From contig NW_022985206.1 of the NCBI RefSeq assembly GCF_010093535.1, forward strand, positions 62,001 through 126,000: DNA of 64,000 bases, given 5' to 3'. Source of the stretch: Lindgomyces ingoldianus. Its lineage: Eukaryota; Ascomycota; Dothideomycetes; Pleosporales; Lindgomycetaceae. Within the stretch, counting starts at the first letter, position 1, and each line of letters begins with the position of its first letter. Below the pieces are notes generated by a model, which saw only the letters and a program-made list of their open reading frames with translations, searched no databases and was not told where the DNA came from. Made by a program: the position numbers and the translations under genes. Below are positions 47,970 through 60,117 of this stretch, piece after piece.

Positions 47970-48560
47970 GACACTGACACATTGATAGGACAGGTACATC
48001 CACAGTCCACGTCTTCAACCACGTCCTCGGCCAATACTCCTCACCCGACGAAAAAGGCAAACTCGATGAAAAGGGACACTGGAAAGAGATTCCCTCCGGA
48101 CATGCCCATGTCGACTACTGCGACATCCCCGAACTGATGGAAGGCAAAAAAAGAGAACTCCCCCTCCCGCCCGAAATCGCAGAACTTTACGCGCCTAGTT
48201 CGCGCTTTGCATTCCTGAGCTCCTGAAGGCCTCTCAAGACCATGAAGAGAGATCCGCTGGCTGTCGCTGATGCAACAGCGGTTCCGGATTCGGACTACTA
48301 GTTAAGAGCACGCGTGTTTCCTAGTGGGGTCAAGTCGGGGAATTATGTCATGTCGCACGGAAGTTGAGAGTATCAGTATCGGCGGTATTATATGCACGAG
48401 ATGCAGTTAGATGAGTTGGTGGTGTTTAAGGGGTATGATACCAAACAGAATCTTCCCGGAAGAGATGCCTTCATACGGCATTTGTTCTTCCGGGGGCGGA
48501 GGGTTTGCCGTTGAGAGAGAGTATTGAGGCCAGGATTGTGTGCTTTGGGGATTGGAAAAA
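47970..48560 (+). pseudogene. CmcJ-like (7-alpha-cephem-methoxylase/AsaB-type) oxidase relic
   Basis: The plus strand reads VHVFNHVLGQYSS, then SGHAHVDYC, then APSSRFAFLSS followed by a stop. It resumes with RPLKTMKRDPLAVADATTV, PDSDY, stop, LRARVFPSGVKSGNYVMSHG, another break, YYMHEMQLDELVVFKGYDTK, and ends LRESIEARIVCFGDW. Order and wording match the family annotated as hydroxylase/desaturase AsaB or CmcJ-like in fungi. The stop after PDSDY is TAG, one base from CAG. Family members are non-heme-iron-type oxygenases often found near secondary-metabolism genes. This copy is dead and its N-terminus is missing. Confidence 0.75.
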
Positions 48561-50119
48561 TGGGTAGGAAAGTCTAAAGAAACTTTTTTTCCCGATAACC
48601 ACCAGGATTCTCTTTGACAGTTAACTTCAGATCATGGCTACAATACTCGAGTATGTTGGAACATTCTACGAAGAACTGAAACGAGGGGGCTGAACCATCA
48701 ATTCTTTTGCGCAAGTTAGGGGATATATTGAGGTTTTTCAAAATGCGATCCTAAAGTATCTCAATTAGAGTGAGTGGTGGGTGCTGATGTATACTAAGTG
48801 CGTTTACGGATTTTTGAAGCTGCTTATTATAATATTTCGTCACGGGTCCTACATGAGAAGAGCGATTTGGAAGTTGACCCTGCTTCTCCTGCTTGACTCT
48901 ATTTGGTGACTGCGGAGTTAAGGCGGATCGATAGTCGCATTTTCGATGATCGTTTGACCCTCACTAGTTCAAAATTGATGCTCCCGCACACTCTGGTGTA
49001 AAAGTTAGGCTCAAAGATGCATCTTGAGATCCGGAGAAATATGAAGCATGTCGATTAGTATTGAAAACAAGAGACAATTCAGAATCCAATCTTGAGCCCA
49101 CAGCACTCTCTCACACACTTCTTTATCCCTTATATCTACTCTCCTGTCCGATATCCATTCAGGGATGCTCTGGCTTTCCGCTATCTGGACTGGTCGATGA
49201 TTTCCAGTAGTTCACTCGGCCTCGAATAAGAACCTAACTTATGAGGTCTTAGTTGTAGGCTTATAGCTAGGTGAATATATTTCTCTATGGTCTCTTCCTC
49301 TCTCCTCCTGAGTATAAGGAAATGAGTAGGCTGGTAAGAGCAAGAGTAGAAACTGCACCTCCGATTATGATTCAAACACATAATCGGGTCTGATAATTGC
49401 CTAGTAATATTCGCACCAACGATTTTGTATAGACAATTAATGCATTTGTCCACTCCAGTGATGAATCCACCGTTATCGGAAGAACAGATATTGTGTTGGA
49501 AGTCCTGGTCCCTTTTTATGAAGCAATCCCTGATTGCATTAGAGATGGGATTGCAGTCAGCTTCGTAGGTTTTGCTAGTGACTGTGATATCGGGGGTTTG
49601 TTGGTCATCAAGCTAGTTCAGGATGCACCAGGTGATAATTGCTTTGAGATTAGTTTGGGGCCGACTAACTCTTTCAGTTGTATTCGTAGGAGCAAGTCTC
49701 TAAAAGAACGCCAGTTTCTCTCGATAAGTATCAAGAGGGACTGTTACTAAATAAATCCAAGACCGGTTAGTGCTCTTTACCCTGCTCGTCTTTGCTTAAT
49801 CAAGCCTAGGCTGAGCTCAGCCTTGTTCCTGCTTCCCTCGAGCTTTCAGCTGTTTTCTGGCTGAAAGTTGAGCTACGGCGATTAATAGGAGGCGGCTGTA
49901 TTGAAAGGCATGCCAAGTCATTTCCATCCTCAGCGGATGAACCTGAGCCGGCAAACGCAATGGTGATGAAGAGCACTAGCCTCTTCTTATCGCGGTTTCA
50001 GATCTGCCAAGAGATGTGGCTGAAGTCGTCCCCTAGCAACCAACATCTTAGACTCATCCACTCAGCTTGATCACCCTCTCATCCCAAACATCCTTTATCG
50101 AAGCCATCAATTAATCACA
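48561..50119. other. Long intergenic stretch, no gene recognised
   Basis: Short frames at 49181-49453 (minus) and 49493-49750 (plus) have no recognisable domain, no splice extension and ordinary composition. The last 100-200 bp should hold the promoter of the aminopeptidase gene. Confidence 0.5.
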
Positions 50120-51751
50120 ATGCGGGTCTCGACAATGCGCCCTCTTCTGGCGCTATGTGTGACTGTTACCGGCGCCGCGGCGCTCCAGGTTCCGCTCCTT
50201 CCCTCAACCAGTCAGATGCCGGTCCAGTCTGCGAGTGAGAGGAAGCCGCTCATCGACTCCTCGGCCCTGCAGGACCTCATCAGTGGCGACAGACTAATGG
50301 CTCGGGCGAAGGAGATGTTTGAGATTGCAAAGTTGGGGGAGGATGAGTACAATCATCCGACGAGAGTGATCGGGAGTCTGGGTAGGCTGGAACACGTGAT
50401 TTATGAAAACCTCCATTTAATTAGGTGCAGGTCATCTCGGGACGCTGTCGTATATCTACGAAACCATACTTCAGCTTGGAGACTACTACACCATTTCAAA
50501 CCAGTCTTTTCCGGCCGTTTCTGGAAACATCTTCGAATCTCGTCTGGTGCTGGGAAACGAGGTCCCCAAGTCTGCCGTGCCTATGGGTCTGACGCCGGCC
50601 ACGAAGGACAAGCAACCTGTCCATGGAGATCTCATTCTTGTGGATAATGACGGCTGCAGCCCCTCCGACTATCCTTTCAAGGTTTCGGGAAATATTGCAT
50701 TGATTCGACGTGGCGATTGCGCGTTCGGTACCAAGAGCAGACTTGCCGGCAAGGCTGGCGCTGTTGCTGCAGTGGTCTACAACTATGAGAAGGACTCCGT
50801 ACAAGGCACTCTCGGTAACCCTTCGCCGTTTCACGTTGCGACGTTCGGTCTATCCGGAGAAGAAGCACAGACAATTATCAAGAAACTAAAGAACAAAGAA
50901 TCAGTAGATGCAATTGCTTATATCGATGCCGAAGTCAAATCAATCTTAACCGTCAACATCATCGCCCAAACTACCGAAGGCGACCCAGACAACTGCGTCA
51001 TGCTTGGGGGCCATTCTGATAGTGTCGCCGAAGGACCCGGTATCAACGACGATGGCTCCGGAACCATGAGTCTCCTCGAAGTTGCTACGCAGCTGACCAA
51101 GTTCACCGTTCACAACTGCGTTCGCTTTGCGTGGTGGGCAGGCGAAGAGGAGGGATTACTCGGATCCGATTACTACGTTTACAACCTTCCGCCGGAGGAA
51201 AATCAGAAGATTCGTCTCTTCATGGACTATGATATGATGGCCAGTCCGAACTTTGCATATCAAGTCTACAATGCTACGAATGAAGCTAATCCAGCCGGAT
51301 CGGAGGAGCTGCGAAATTTGTACGTTAAATGGTACGAGGAGCGAGGATTGAACTACACCTTCATTCCCTTCGATGGTCGCAGTGATTATGACGGCTTTAT
51401 CCGAAACGGTATTCCAGGTGGCGGTATCGCAACTGGTGCCGAGGGCATAAAGACCAAGAAGGAAGAGAAGATGTTCGGCGGGAAGGCTGGTGAGTGGTAC
51501 GATCCGTGTTACCACCAGCTTTGCGACAATGTCGGAAATGTCAATGAGACAGCTTGGGTGGTCAATACTAAGGTATGTAGTCTTCCATCACAAAAAAGAT
51601 ATGCTGGTGGTTAACTCCCTGATAGCTCATTGCTCATTCCGTCGCTACATACGCTCGCTCGTTCGAAGACTTCCCAAGGCGTATGTCCGTCGCTACTTCG
51701 GTTGCCTATCGGGAACAGACGAAGTATCATGGTCCTAGGCTTTTCAATTAA
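50120..51751 (+). CDS. Secreted/vacuolar M28 aminopeptidase (leucine aminopeptidase 2 / aminopeptidase Y type), 511 aa
   Basis: Three exons (50120-50381, 50425-51572, 51626-51751) join in frame through 43- and 53-bp introns to 511 aa. The N-terminus is a signal peptide (RPLLALCVTVTGAAA). A PA domain insert follows (CSPSDYPFKVSGNIALIRRG). The M28 catalytic domain carries co-catalytic zinc ligands in GGHSDSVAEGPGINDDGSG (His284 and the following Asp). It also has AWWAGEEEGLLGSDYY (the Glu pair), LFMDYDM (Asp) and DPCYHQLCD (His). The C-terminus LIAHSVATYARSF matches the family end. The enzyme removes N-terminal residues, preferring large hydrophobic or basic ones, outside the cell or in the vacuole. 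Several N-x-S/T glycosylation sites are present. Either of two nearby ATGs (50120 or 50135) could be the start. Intact. Confidence 0.92.
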
Positions 51752-52238
51752 ATGAGCTTTCTCTCGCGTAAGTACTGTAGAGTTTGTTTGAGCTAGAGAT
51801 ATCCCATTGGTCTACTCTCAACACTCGAATTCTATCTCGCCGTCACACACTCACCTGTACAACTACATTTCTTAGCATCGGCATCAATGCCAATCCACTA
51901 CTGTCATAAGTTTCGACTCGACTCAGTCGCAAAAGCACACCCGTGATGTTAACTCTAAAAGGTTGTCGCAAAAACATTCCATAAGCTATGCTAGCCTATG
52001 TTGGTTGGTCGTGCGGGGTACCCCATCTTGAGCCAGCGTCATCCACACCCTCCATACTAACTTGCGTTCGAATCGGAAGAGAGTCTGACCATGTGGAATC
52101 AGAGCCCGACAATGACATTTCTTACATCTTGCACTTATCCTTCCTTTCCTTTTCCTTTGTGAACGTAGGTTTTAGCACTCTCATTTTCCTTAAGTCACAC
52201 TTACCTAGTAAATTTAGCCTCCCTGAATAACTATCCAA
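51752..52238. other. Intergenic spacer between the aminopeptidase and ThDP-enzyme genes
   Basis: No gene, repeat or RNA recognised. It should contain the aminopeptidase terminator and the promoter of the ThDP-dependent enzyme. Confidence 0.5.
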
Positions 52239-54301
52239 ATGTCAACCCACACCTTCCCGCTCAAAACCCCTAATGGCCGCGAACTTCTCGGCGGCGATCT
52301 CCTCGCGCAGTCCCTCCTCGCCCTTGACGTACGCGTCGCCTTCGGTCTCCATGGTGGCCATCTCGATGCCTTCCTAATGGGATGTGTGGACATTGGCATC
52401 GAGCTCATTGATACCAGACATGAAACTGCAGCTATTCAAGCTGCGGAGGGCTTTTCCAAAGTGAGTGGGAAGACTGGGTGTTGTTTTGTGACGGCGAATA
52501 GTGGGTACGTTTATCTCGCAGCTCAACGATTCTCCGGGGGAGATTGAAGGGATCTGTGGGGATTTGGATATGAAACTAAAGAATATATATAGTTTTTGCA
52601 ATGGACTCCCAGGGCTGGCAACAGCATTCGCAGACCGCAGTCCAATCCTCTGCATAACATCCTCGCCCCCCCTACGCGACGCGGAAACAAACGCGCTCCA
52701 AGGTTTCCATGACCAAGTAGTGCTATCGAAACCTATTACAAAATTCTGTCTTCGGGTTACCAGCGTTGGTGAGATCCCGCGGCTCGTGAGTCTTGCCTGG
52801 AGAACAGCGAGTGCAGGCCCCCCTGGACCCACGTTACTGGATTTCCCGATCGATGTCCTGTTTACGCCGGTTAGAGAGGAGGATGTGGCGTGGGGTGGGA
52901 TAACGGCGCCAATGGTTGCGGTGCCGGGACCAGGTGGCCGGGCTGTGAGGGATGTGATAGGGATGGTGAAGGCAAGTGTGAGGCCGGTTGTAATTGTTGG
53001 AACCGGGGCGAAAGGAGTACGTGGCAACCCTGCCGTAACGGCACTTTCTCGTCCTGTTCTGCTGACACTGCTGACAAATCCAGGCCGTCGAGAAAACTAT
53101 CTCCCTCGCCGAAAAAATCGGCATCCCCATCTTCCACACTCCCAAATTCAGCACCGCCATCCCGTTCTCACACCCCTTCTGTGCCGGCTCAGCCCTAACC
53201 TTAGGTCTTCTCACCGCAACCAACAAGCCGCAACCAGACCTTGTCATCATTCTCGGAGCCCGTACAGGCTTCCTACTTGGTGGGAGAGGCGGCGCCATCA
53301 TCCCAACCTCTGACTGCAGAATCGTCCAAGTTGACATCGACGGCTCTGAAATTGGACGTTCGGAGCATGTGGATTTGGGTATTGTATCAGATATCGAGTT
53401 ATTTACATCCGCGCTGTTGAAGGAGGTGGAAGCTAGCGAGAAATTTAGAGTTCCTGAAGAGTGGATTCGCACGGCATTGAGTTTAAAGTCATTCCGCGCG
53501 CCGCATAATGAGAAAGAACCGATTTTGGACACGACTAATGGCCATTTACATCCGTACCACGCGGTCAAAAAGCTGTTCCAGTGCATCCCAGACGATAGTA
53601 TCGTTTGCATTGATGGTGGCGAATCGGGAGGTTGGGCATTGCAGTGTTTGCCAGAAGCGCACGCGCATTTGAGCATGGTATGTACAGGCTACCTCGGGTT
53701 TCTGGGGAACGGGTGGGGATATGCGCTTGGGGCTGCGGTTGCGGACAAGAGTAGGCTTGTGGTGAATATGCAGGGTGATGGGAGTGCGGGATTTCATATC
53801 GCGGAGTTAGATACTTACGCAAAGTTTGGGCTGAGGGTGTTGACGGTAGTTGTGAATAATAGTTGTTGGGGTATGAGCTGTGCGGGCCAGGAACTCATCT
53901 ACGGAAATATTTCCGACGCTCGACCCGCTGCGAAACTCCGCCCAGAGACTCGATACGACATCATAGCCGAAGGGTTCGGCGTCTCTAGCACAATTATAGA
54001 TGCTACGGAAACTATTCCGCCATCTCCATCAGATACCCGTAGGAAATCGTTCAAGGAGCTTGGCTTTAGCGAAGACGAGAAGAGCAAGAAGGTATTGGAT
54101 GCGATTGGCGCGGCTGTGGATGAGGTGGTGCACATGGATGGACCAGGATTGATTGACCTGAGAGTAAGTCCATATCCTTTCCAGGATATGACGATGGGGA
54201 TGGTGGGTGCGACGAATGATCCAGATGTGATCGTTGTGCCGTATTATGATAATTTGCCGAGGCCGTATTACAAAGAGAAGAAAAATGTGCGCATTAATTA
54301 A
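52239..54301 (+). CDS. Thiamine-diphosphate-dependent enzyme (acetolactate synthase / 2-hydroxyacyl-CoA lyase-like), 635 aa
   Basis: Three exons (52239-52504, 52593-53016, 53084-54301) join in frame through 88- and 67-bp introns to 635 aa. The N-terminal domain has the catalytic Glu in DTRHETAAIQAAEGFSK, then GLPGLATAFADRSP. The central domain binds nucleotide in related enzymes (VVIVGTGAKG, ILGARTGFLLGGRGG). The C-terminal domain has the ThDP-Mg motif MQGDGSAGFHIAELDT ending in VVVNNSCWGM, the GDG...NN signature. The family covers acetolactate synthase, benzaldehyde lyase, oxalyl-CoA decarboxylase and 2-hydroxyacyl-CoA lyase, which form or break bonds next to a 2-keto or 2-hydroxy group. No peroxisomal SKL end and no mitochondrial presequence is obvious. 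I cannot choose the substrate. Intact. Confidence 0.88.
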
Positions 54302-55284
54302 AGGAGGAACGTGGAACGTAATCCCTGTAAATATGATAACGACGAGGTGATTTAAGGGATATCAGGTTGGATAAGTGGATGATAATATTTTGTGCGACGA
54401 ATCCCAACTCGTCCGTACATCGGATGGCTCTTAACTGCTCGGCCGAGTTGAATTCAATTCATCCTTCGCAGACTATTGTGACTCACTACCCGCCCCCTTC
54501 CTGGAGATAAGATGTTGGTGAAGTTGAGGTTCCTGGTAAGGATCAACAAAGTTCACAGTGCGTTCGGCCGAAATGCATCACGATAACACGTGGATGCGCG
54601 CCTTTCGAAATCGTTCCACGCCACCTCAATGCGTCGAACCGATTGGTCTACGGCCGAACTGATGGGCTTCTAAATTGGGTTAGTGGAAATCCCTAACGAT
54701 GGCCTCGAGGTCCGTAGTCATGGGTAACTGCAACCTGAAAAAAATTAAATTTCCAACATGATTCTTTATTTAGAATAAGCTGAAATCTAAATATTTTCCT
54801 GCAAGACCTGCCTGTAGTCGATGCTATTATTGATGACAACAAGATGCCCTGCGCTATGCCGAATGCGGAGACGTTGGATGACATAACGTCCACTTCTTGT
54901 GGGATAGACTTGATGCAGGAAGAAGGCGAACCTAGTTCGTGGAGTCAGTACTTACCAAAGCCGAGAATCTTACGTTGTTTGACTAAAGCCTGGTTATCGG
55001 AGTCGGGAGTTAAGTAATAGCCGTCTAAGGGAGTCATTTCATTCGGGGAGCCGGATTTCTGTCTCACTGGTGGGCGAGTTAGTAAGTAGTGGGGATAGCT
55101 TTCTACCCCACTTAGTCTCCAGTTGCCTTACTAGTGGGCCGCAGTGGGCCGGCAAGTCAGTTCCTTAGTATATAAACGAGCTCGGAGAATCATCTAGTCC
55201 TTCAAAGCACTTCTATTTATTCGTCATCACTTCGCACTAAACAAAGAATCTAACATAGATTCCCTTGCCTTTCGAGCTGCTAAA
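54302..55284. other. Intergenic with a short hairpin upstream of the esterase gene
   Basis: No gene was recognised. A hairpin-like element lies at about 55084-55115 (TAAGTAGTGGGGA, 8-base loop, TACCCCACTTAG), inside a region with two GGTGGGC/AGTGGGC-like copies. It lies about 180 bp upstream of the alpha/beta hydrolase start and may be a regulatory site. Confidence 0.4.
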
Positions 55285-56454
55285 ATGGACTCATCATCTT
55301 GGAAAGCATATGGAAAGATCGACCCAGAGCTTGAGGCGGTATGTTAACACGGACCTCCTACCTCCCCCTGACTCCGTTGTACATGCTAAGCATTACAGAT
55401 GGTCCCCAACATGCCCAATAGTACATTAGGCGACTATCCAGATGTGCCGTCGCTGCGTCAGGGAGTAATGGATCAGGTGATGGAAGGGATAAAGGCCGGG
55501 ATATTCTCCATTCCTGACCTCGGCGGCATTCGCAAAGAAGAAATTCATATTCCGGCACGTGACGGATATTCCATCCGTGCTCTTCACTACCGAAGTGAGG
55601 GAGGAGAGACAGGCCCTGTGGTTGTGCTTTTCCATGGTGGAGGCTGGGTGTTTGGTATGCCGGAAATGTTTGAGAAACATGTGGTCTGGTTGTGCAAAGA
55701 GCTTGGATTTGTGGTAGTTGCTGTGGAGTATAGAAAAGCGCCAGAGGATATATTCCCTACGGCTGCTAATGACGCTGTTGATGCAGTGAACTGGGTAAGT
55801 CATTTCCGCCAATTTGGAGGATAGGACCATCTAACCACATTGGCTGTTGTAGGTTGGCCAGAATGCAGCGAAACTCGGCGCAGAGCCGTTCAAGGGGTTC
55901 ATCGTTGGTGGCTCCTCGGCTGGAGCTAATCTCACCGCCGTTGCGACTCACGAAGCCGCCGATGCAAAACTCTCCCCTCCAATCACAGGAGTCTGGCTCC
56001 AAGTACCGTGCCTGGTGCATTCGGATGCTGTCCCAGAGCAGTACAAAGCGCACTACAATAGCTATGAAGAATTCAAAGACGCCATGGTTCTAGACCGGAA
56101 GGCTATGAATCTCATGTTCGGGGAGTCGAACACTCTATCATAAGAAACACGTACTGATTGAGCTATACAGACAATTACAAGCCGGATCCCAAGTCCCTGC
56201 TTTTCAATACTCTTCTCCGGTCGGGTCATAAGAGTCAACCGCCGACGTATTTTCAGGTCTGTGGGATGGATCCTTTGAGAGATGAGGGGTTGATCTATGA
56301 GTACGCTTTGAGGAAGGATGGAGTACCAACAAAACTTGATATATACCCTGGCATTCCGCACAGTGGTTTAGACTTTATGCCATTTCTATCTCAGTCGAAG
56401 AAAGGAGTGGATGATCTGAAGTCTGGTTTCCAGTGGTTGCTGAGCAAGAAGTAG
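55285..56454 (+). CDS. Alpha/beta hydrolase, HSL-type esterase/lipase, about 337 aa
   Basis: Four exons are proposed: 55285-55338, 55399-55794, 55853-56124 and 56163-56454. The first two introns are good (GTATGT..TACAG and GTAAGT..TGTAG). The third would be only 38 bp with a weak GTCGAA donor and closes the frame, so it needs checking; otherwise the region holds a frame break. Family features are the oxyanion motif [12 protein letters not shown], the nucleophile GGSSAGAN, the acid in [10 protein letters not shown] and the histidine in GIPHSGL. All are in order for hormone-sensitive-lipase-like esterases. They hydrolyse short-chain or aryl esters, usually in the cytosol; no signal peptide is present. 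It may be co-regulated with the ThDP enzyme to its left, but only proximity suggests this. Confidence 0.82.
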
Positions 56455-58028
56455 TACTTTTGGCTGCGGCATCGCGGGGCCAATACGGGGCGTGAGGAAT
56501 ATTCGGTACTTTATCTGGTCTACTAAATGAATGGAGGAAGAATCAATGACTTTGGCTGAAAGGTAAAGACTCTCAGTGGTCAAACTCATCAGTTTTGTCC
56601 AGCCTAGAGGCCCCACAGCGTGAATGCACTAAGTAAAGTGTCGATCGAAAATTGCCTCAAGTTATACGAATGCTGGTACTGGCATTTGATGCATGCTGAA
56701 GAATCAGTGGTGGAGGAAGGAAATTGGAGTGTGGCTGTACGAGTCAACTTGACCTCAAACTCTACGCTCGATGTGATATGCTTCTTCAACAGGTTCTCGG
56801 GGCACTACCTCATCCACGTCGACATGGTGGTGGAGTGATAGCGTTTCGGATGCTGTAGACGTTTGCGAGGACATTTTTTGCGGGAAAGAAGGTTACCAAG
56901 GTCTAGACTTTCGTATGGGAGAAATTGGGGGACCAGAGAATTTGGTGAAGGTAGTTCAGATAATATTAACACGAGCTGTAGGCTAATGGAGGAAGAGACT
57001 TCTCTAGCGCGGTGAGGATGAGGAGTTGGACGTAGGCATCTTCGCAGTTAGTCAGGGTGTAGGATTTAGGCAATGAGTCGCAAACGGCGAGTGTTAGACA
57101 TCCACTGCGGGTATTCCCAACCATTTCTGCCCGCTGAACATTGAATCGTGCCTCGTGACTACCTGCAATCTCCACCGTGAAGATTGTAAAATTCAGTCAA
57201 ACGTATTTTGTTGCCAACACACAGACAGGGGCGGACACTAGAGAAAGGGGAGAGAAGAAAAAATCGATCCATAGGTCTGTACCAATTCGCACACTAAGAA
57301 AAGTAAGTCGTAGGTATCCAACCCCCAAAAAGTTTCCATTCCACTTTCAATCCTCCAACCCAGCCAATCAAAATGCCTGGTGGTTTTCACAGCGCCTTCC
57401 TATTCCATTACCGTGCCTTGTGCCTAAAAAAGAAATCTGAATAAGGAATATTATATCAGTCAAACAACTCCAAACCTCTATCGTCCTCTTCCATGGTCGC
57501 AATCAAGCCGATGTCGAGCGTATCTAAGTTCTCTTGGCTAGGCTCTCGAATACCTTCGCCAGAGCAATAGACGGGCATTCTTTTTCGCTAGACTCGGCTG
57601 GCACGTTTCTTGAGGAAACGCCGGCGTCTTCGTGGGTTAGAGGAATAGACCGCGTTTGAAGACACTGGTTTAGCCAATGGGTTCATTGGAGGTCGTGGGC
57701 TTCCTGGAAATGATACGCTTCCGTCAGGCAGGACCCGTTGTTCTACAATGGTAGCGCTCTGGAGATTGTACGTTTTACGCGCTTGGATGCGACAAACGAG
57801 GCAGCGTACGAGGCCTTCAGGCATGCATTAGAGGATCTACCTTCAGAATACGAACGAGAAGAAAATAGCAAGGTTGCGCCTAAGGTCTTTGCGGCTACAT
57901 GGTGGGTGGTAAGGCAAGAGTGGAACCAAAATGAGAGCTATTATCGCGATACAACACAATGAGGCCGGCTTAAACAATACCAAACCTGCGCAAATACCAT
58001 CCAGTCATCCTAGGCTCCCACTCAGCCA
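56455..58028. other. Long intergenic stretch, no certain gene
   Basis: Short frames only. A plus frame at 57738-57962 (ATWWVVRQEWNQNESYYR) and an Arg/Lys-rich minus frame at 57588-57824 (PRRRRRFLKKR) overlap each other. Either could be a gene fragment, but neither extends by splicing and I recognise no family. Confidence 0.4.
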
Positions 58029-60117
58029 TCAAAACAGCTCAAAGTCCAGATCCTCATGTTCCTCTTTCATCACCTCGCCATCCATAATCCCATAAACAAA
58101 CGCCTGGCCAACGGATGTATTTCCCCTCTCTGTTCCCCTTTCCCTTAGTACATGTGGGACCTTTGCTCCATGGAACACGCATATCCTATCTCCGGGCTCC
58201 ATATTCCTGGGGCCGAGGCCGATATAACCCTTCGTGGTGATGAAAGGTCGAATAGGGGCCCCGGTGGCCATGCTGAGGAGATATATGTTTGCATCCAACG
58301 AGGCATTCTGGACCATGGTGAGTGGCCCTGCCAGAGAATCTCTTTTTTCAGCGTTCATATATGCTCCCATAGCTTCGAATGTAGGCAAGCACTGCATGTA
58401 CCGCTCTCTGCTGATACGTGTCGCTCACTGAATAAGCCCATCATCATCGGCTGAAGTTTCGCTGTCCCATATTGGTATTCTCCAAACAGCCTCGCGCAGT
58501 TGCAACTTGGAATATGTGTTGTAGCCACTTTGCGCCGACATTTCACAAAGTTGCTGGATATCTCCGACGAGCGAGGCATATAGACGCGATGTATCATCTG
58601 GGACCGTACTCATATTTCGGGGATACGCCGACATGACATGCACCACCTCATCAACGTATACGCCAAGTAGATGCACTGAATAAATGTCATGTCCTAGATG
58701 GTGGTCTTGCATTGTTGAAAAAGTCGCGTCAACGGAGGTATCAGCGCCCGCTGAGAAGAGGCGGTTGCCGAGGATGTGGTGCCCGGCTCGGCGTGTTTTC
58801 CACCATATCGATGGCAGCAGAATAGTGCGCGCCCAGTTTGGAGCCCAGGAAGGGAGCTTGCGTGGATCTAGGTGCCTACGACTATCTCCCCCTGTCTCTA
58901 GGCCCGGCTCTGGTACAACTCCCTCGCCCACCTTCCTCCCCTCGCAAAGCGCTAAAATGTCCAGATGTCCCCCTCGAATAAGCTTCTCTGCAATTTCAAC
59001 AAACACCTCATGACATTCTTTCTGATAATCAGTCGTCAACCCCAGAGCCTCAAAGTCCTGTCCAGCAAGCCCCGCAAGCGCATATATCCTATCCCTATCG
59101 TCCGACGCCCCAAGGACAACACCTCCTTTCCAGTGCGACCGACAGTGTGTCATACAAAGAATCTCGTACAGTGTTGGCAACTTCCGCCGCTTCTCTTGGT
59201 GTAGCTCGCGGTACACATACATGTACATGATGTGTTGGAAGTTAAGGGCGTTCGCGGTGGTTTCGGGGCTACCGGGAAGTAGATTAAATCCGGAGCCGGA
59301 GAAACTTTGGAGAATGATAATGAGTGCAATAAGGGTAGATAGAGACTCGGAGTCTAGTTTATGGCGTCCGGATTGAAAGAAGAGACATGGTGCTAGGACG
59401 AATTCCTGGAGGATCCACACGCGGTACCACCAGGAGCAAGAGACGACGAAGGACGCGAACTTCGAAAGAAATTCCTCTAGAGAAGGGAAGATAGATGTGC
59501 CGTCTGAAGTGACCTTGATGACATCGTTGAAGAACTGCAGGATGTCGGCTTCCGTGTCGAATTCGGCGTAGTCGACGAGCGCATATTTGGGTGGCTGGGG
59601 CACGTTGAATCGCCGGCGGAAAATCGTAGAGAAGGAATACAGAGCGTTGGATATAGGCACGGTATGTTCTGTCGCCGGTCCAAGCCAGATCATAACGTTT
59701 GACGCGCCCGAGTAAATGGACCGCATCCTTGGCACCTGGTCACTCTTCTCTTCCACATCCTTCTGGTTTATACAAATCGCGTCTATCCAGATCGCAGGCG
59801 CAATGTAGTCGCCTTAATGCACTATCTAGGTTCACTCCTACTTGGAATTCGGCGCCATTTACTACGATCGCCCTTTTCGCACCCGTCTCTTTACCCCAGA
59901 CGTATGACAGCGCCGTGTAGGAGGGCCTGTCATCTAGCGATACAATTTCTAAATCGAATTCCAAGGATAGATTTGGTATGACAGGTTTGTTTTCATTTCC
60001 GTTCAAATACTCTTCGTCTTGTGGAAGTACGTAAGGAGTATCTGACACTGTCTTTGGACGAAGCAGGCGGATCTGATTTTGCAATGGGTCAAGTGGATGA
60101 TATCCGAAGGCCTCCAT
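58029..60117 (-). pseudogene. HET-domain (heterokaryon incompatibility) protein, one frameshift and one premature stop
   Basis: The N-terminal frame (from 60117) carries YTALSYVWG, VVNGAEFQVGVNLDSALRRL and then drifts into CDLDRRDLYK. The neighbouring frame instead gives the canonical PAIWIDAICINQKDVEEKSD, so a single-base deletion or two-base insertion lies at about 59800. The rest is open for more than 440 codons (IYSGASNVMIWLGPA, SCSWWYRVWILQEF, DDRDRIYALAGLA, DYQKECHEVFVEIAEKLI). It then hits TGA at about 58430 after DDDGLIQ and continues in the same frame with ATRISRERYMQCLPTFEAM to the natural end. The TGA is one C-to-T change from CGA. HET proteins trigger non-self recognition cell death on hyphal fusion. 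This allele looks inactive, or the frameshift is an assembly error. Confidence 0.8.

Noticed and set aside
52374..53676. Long minus-strand frames (217 and 280 codons)
   Set aside because: They overlap the ThDP-enzyme gene, which has intact motifs; the minus frames are low-complexity Ser/Pro-rich.
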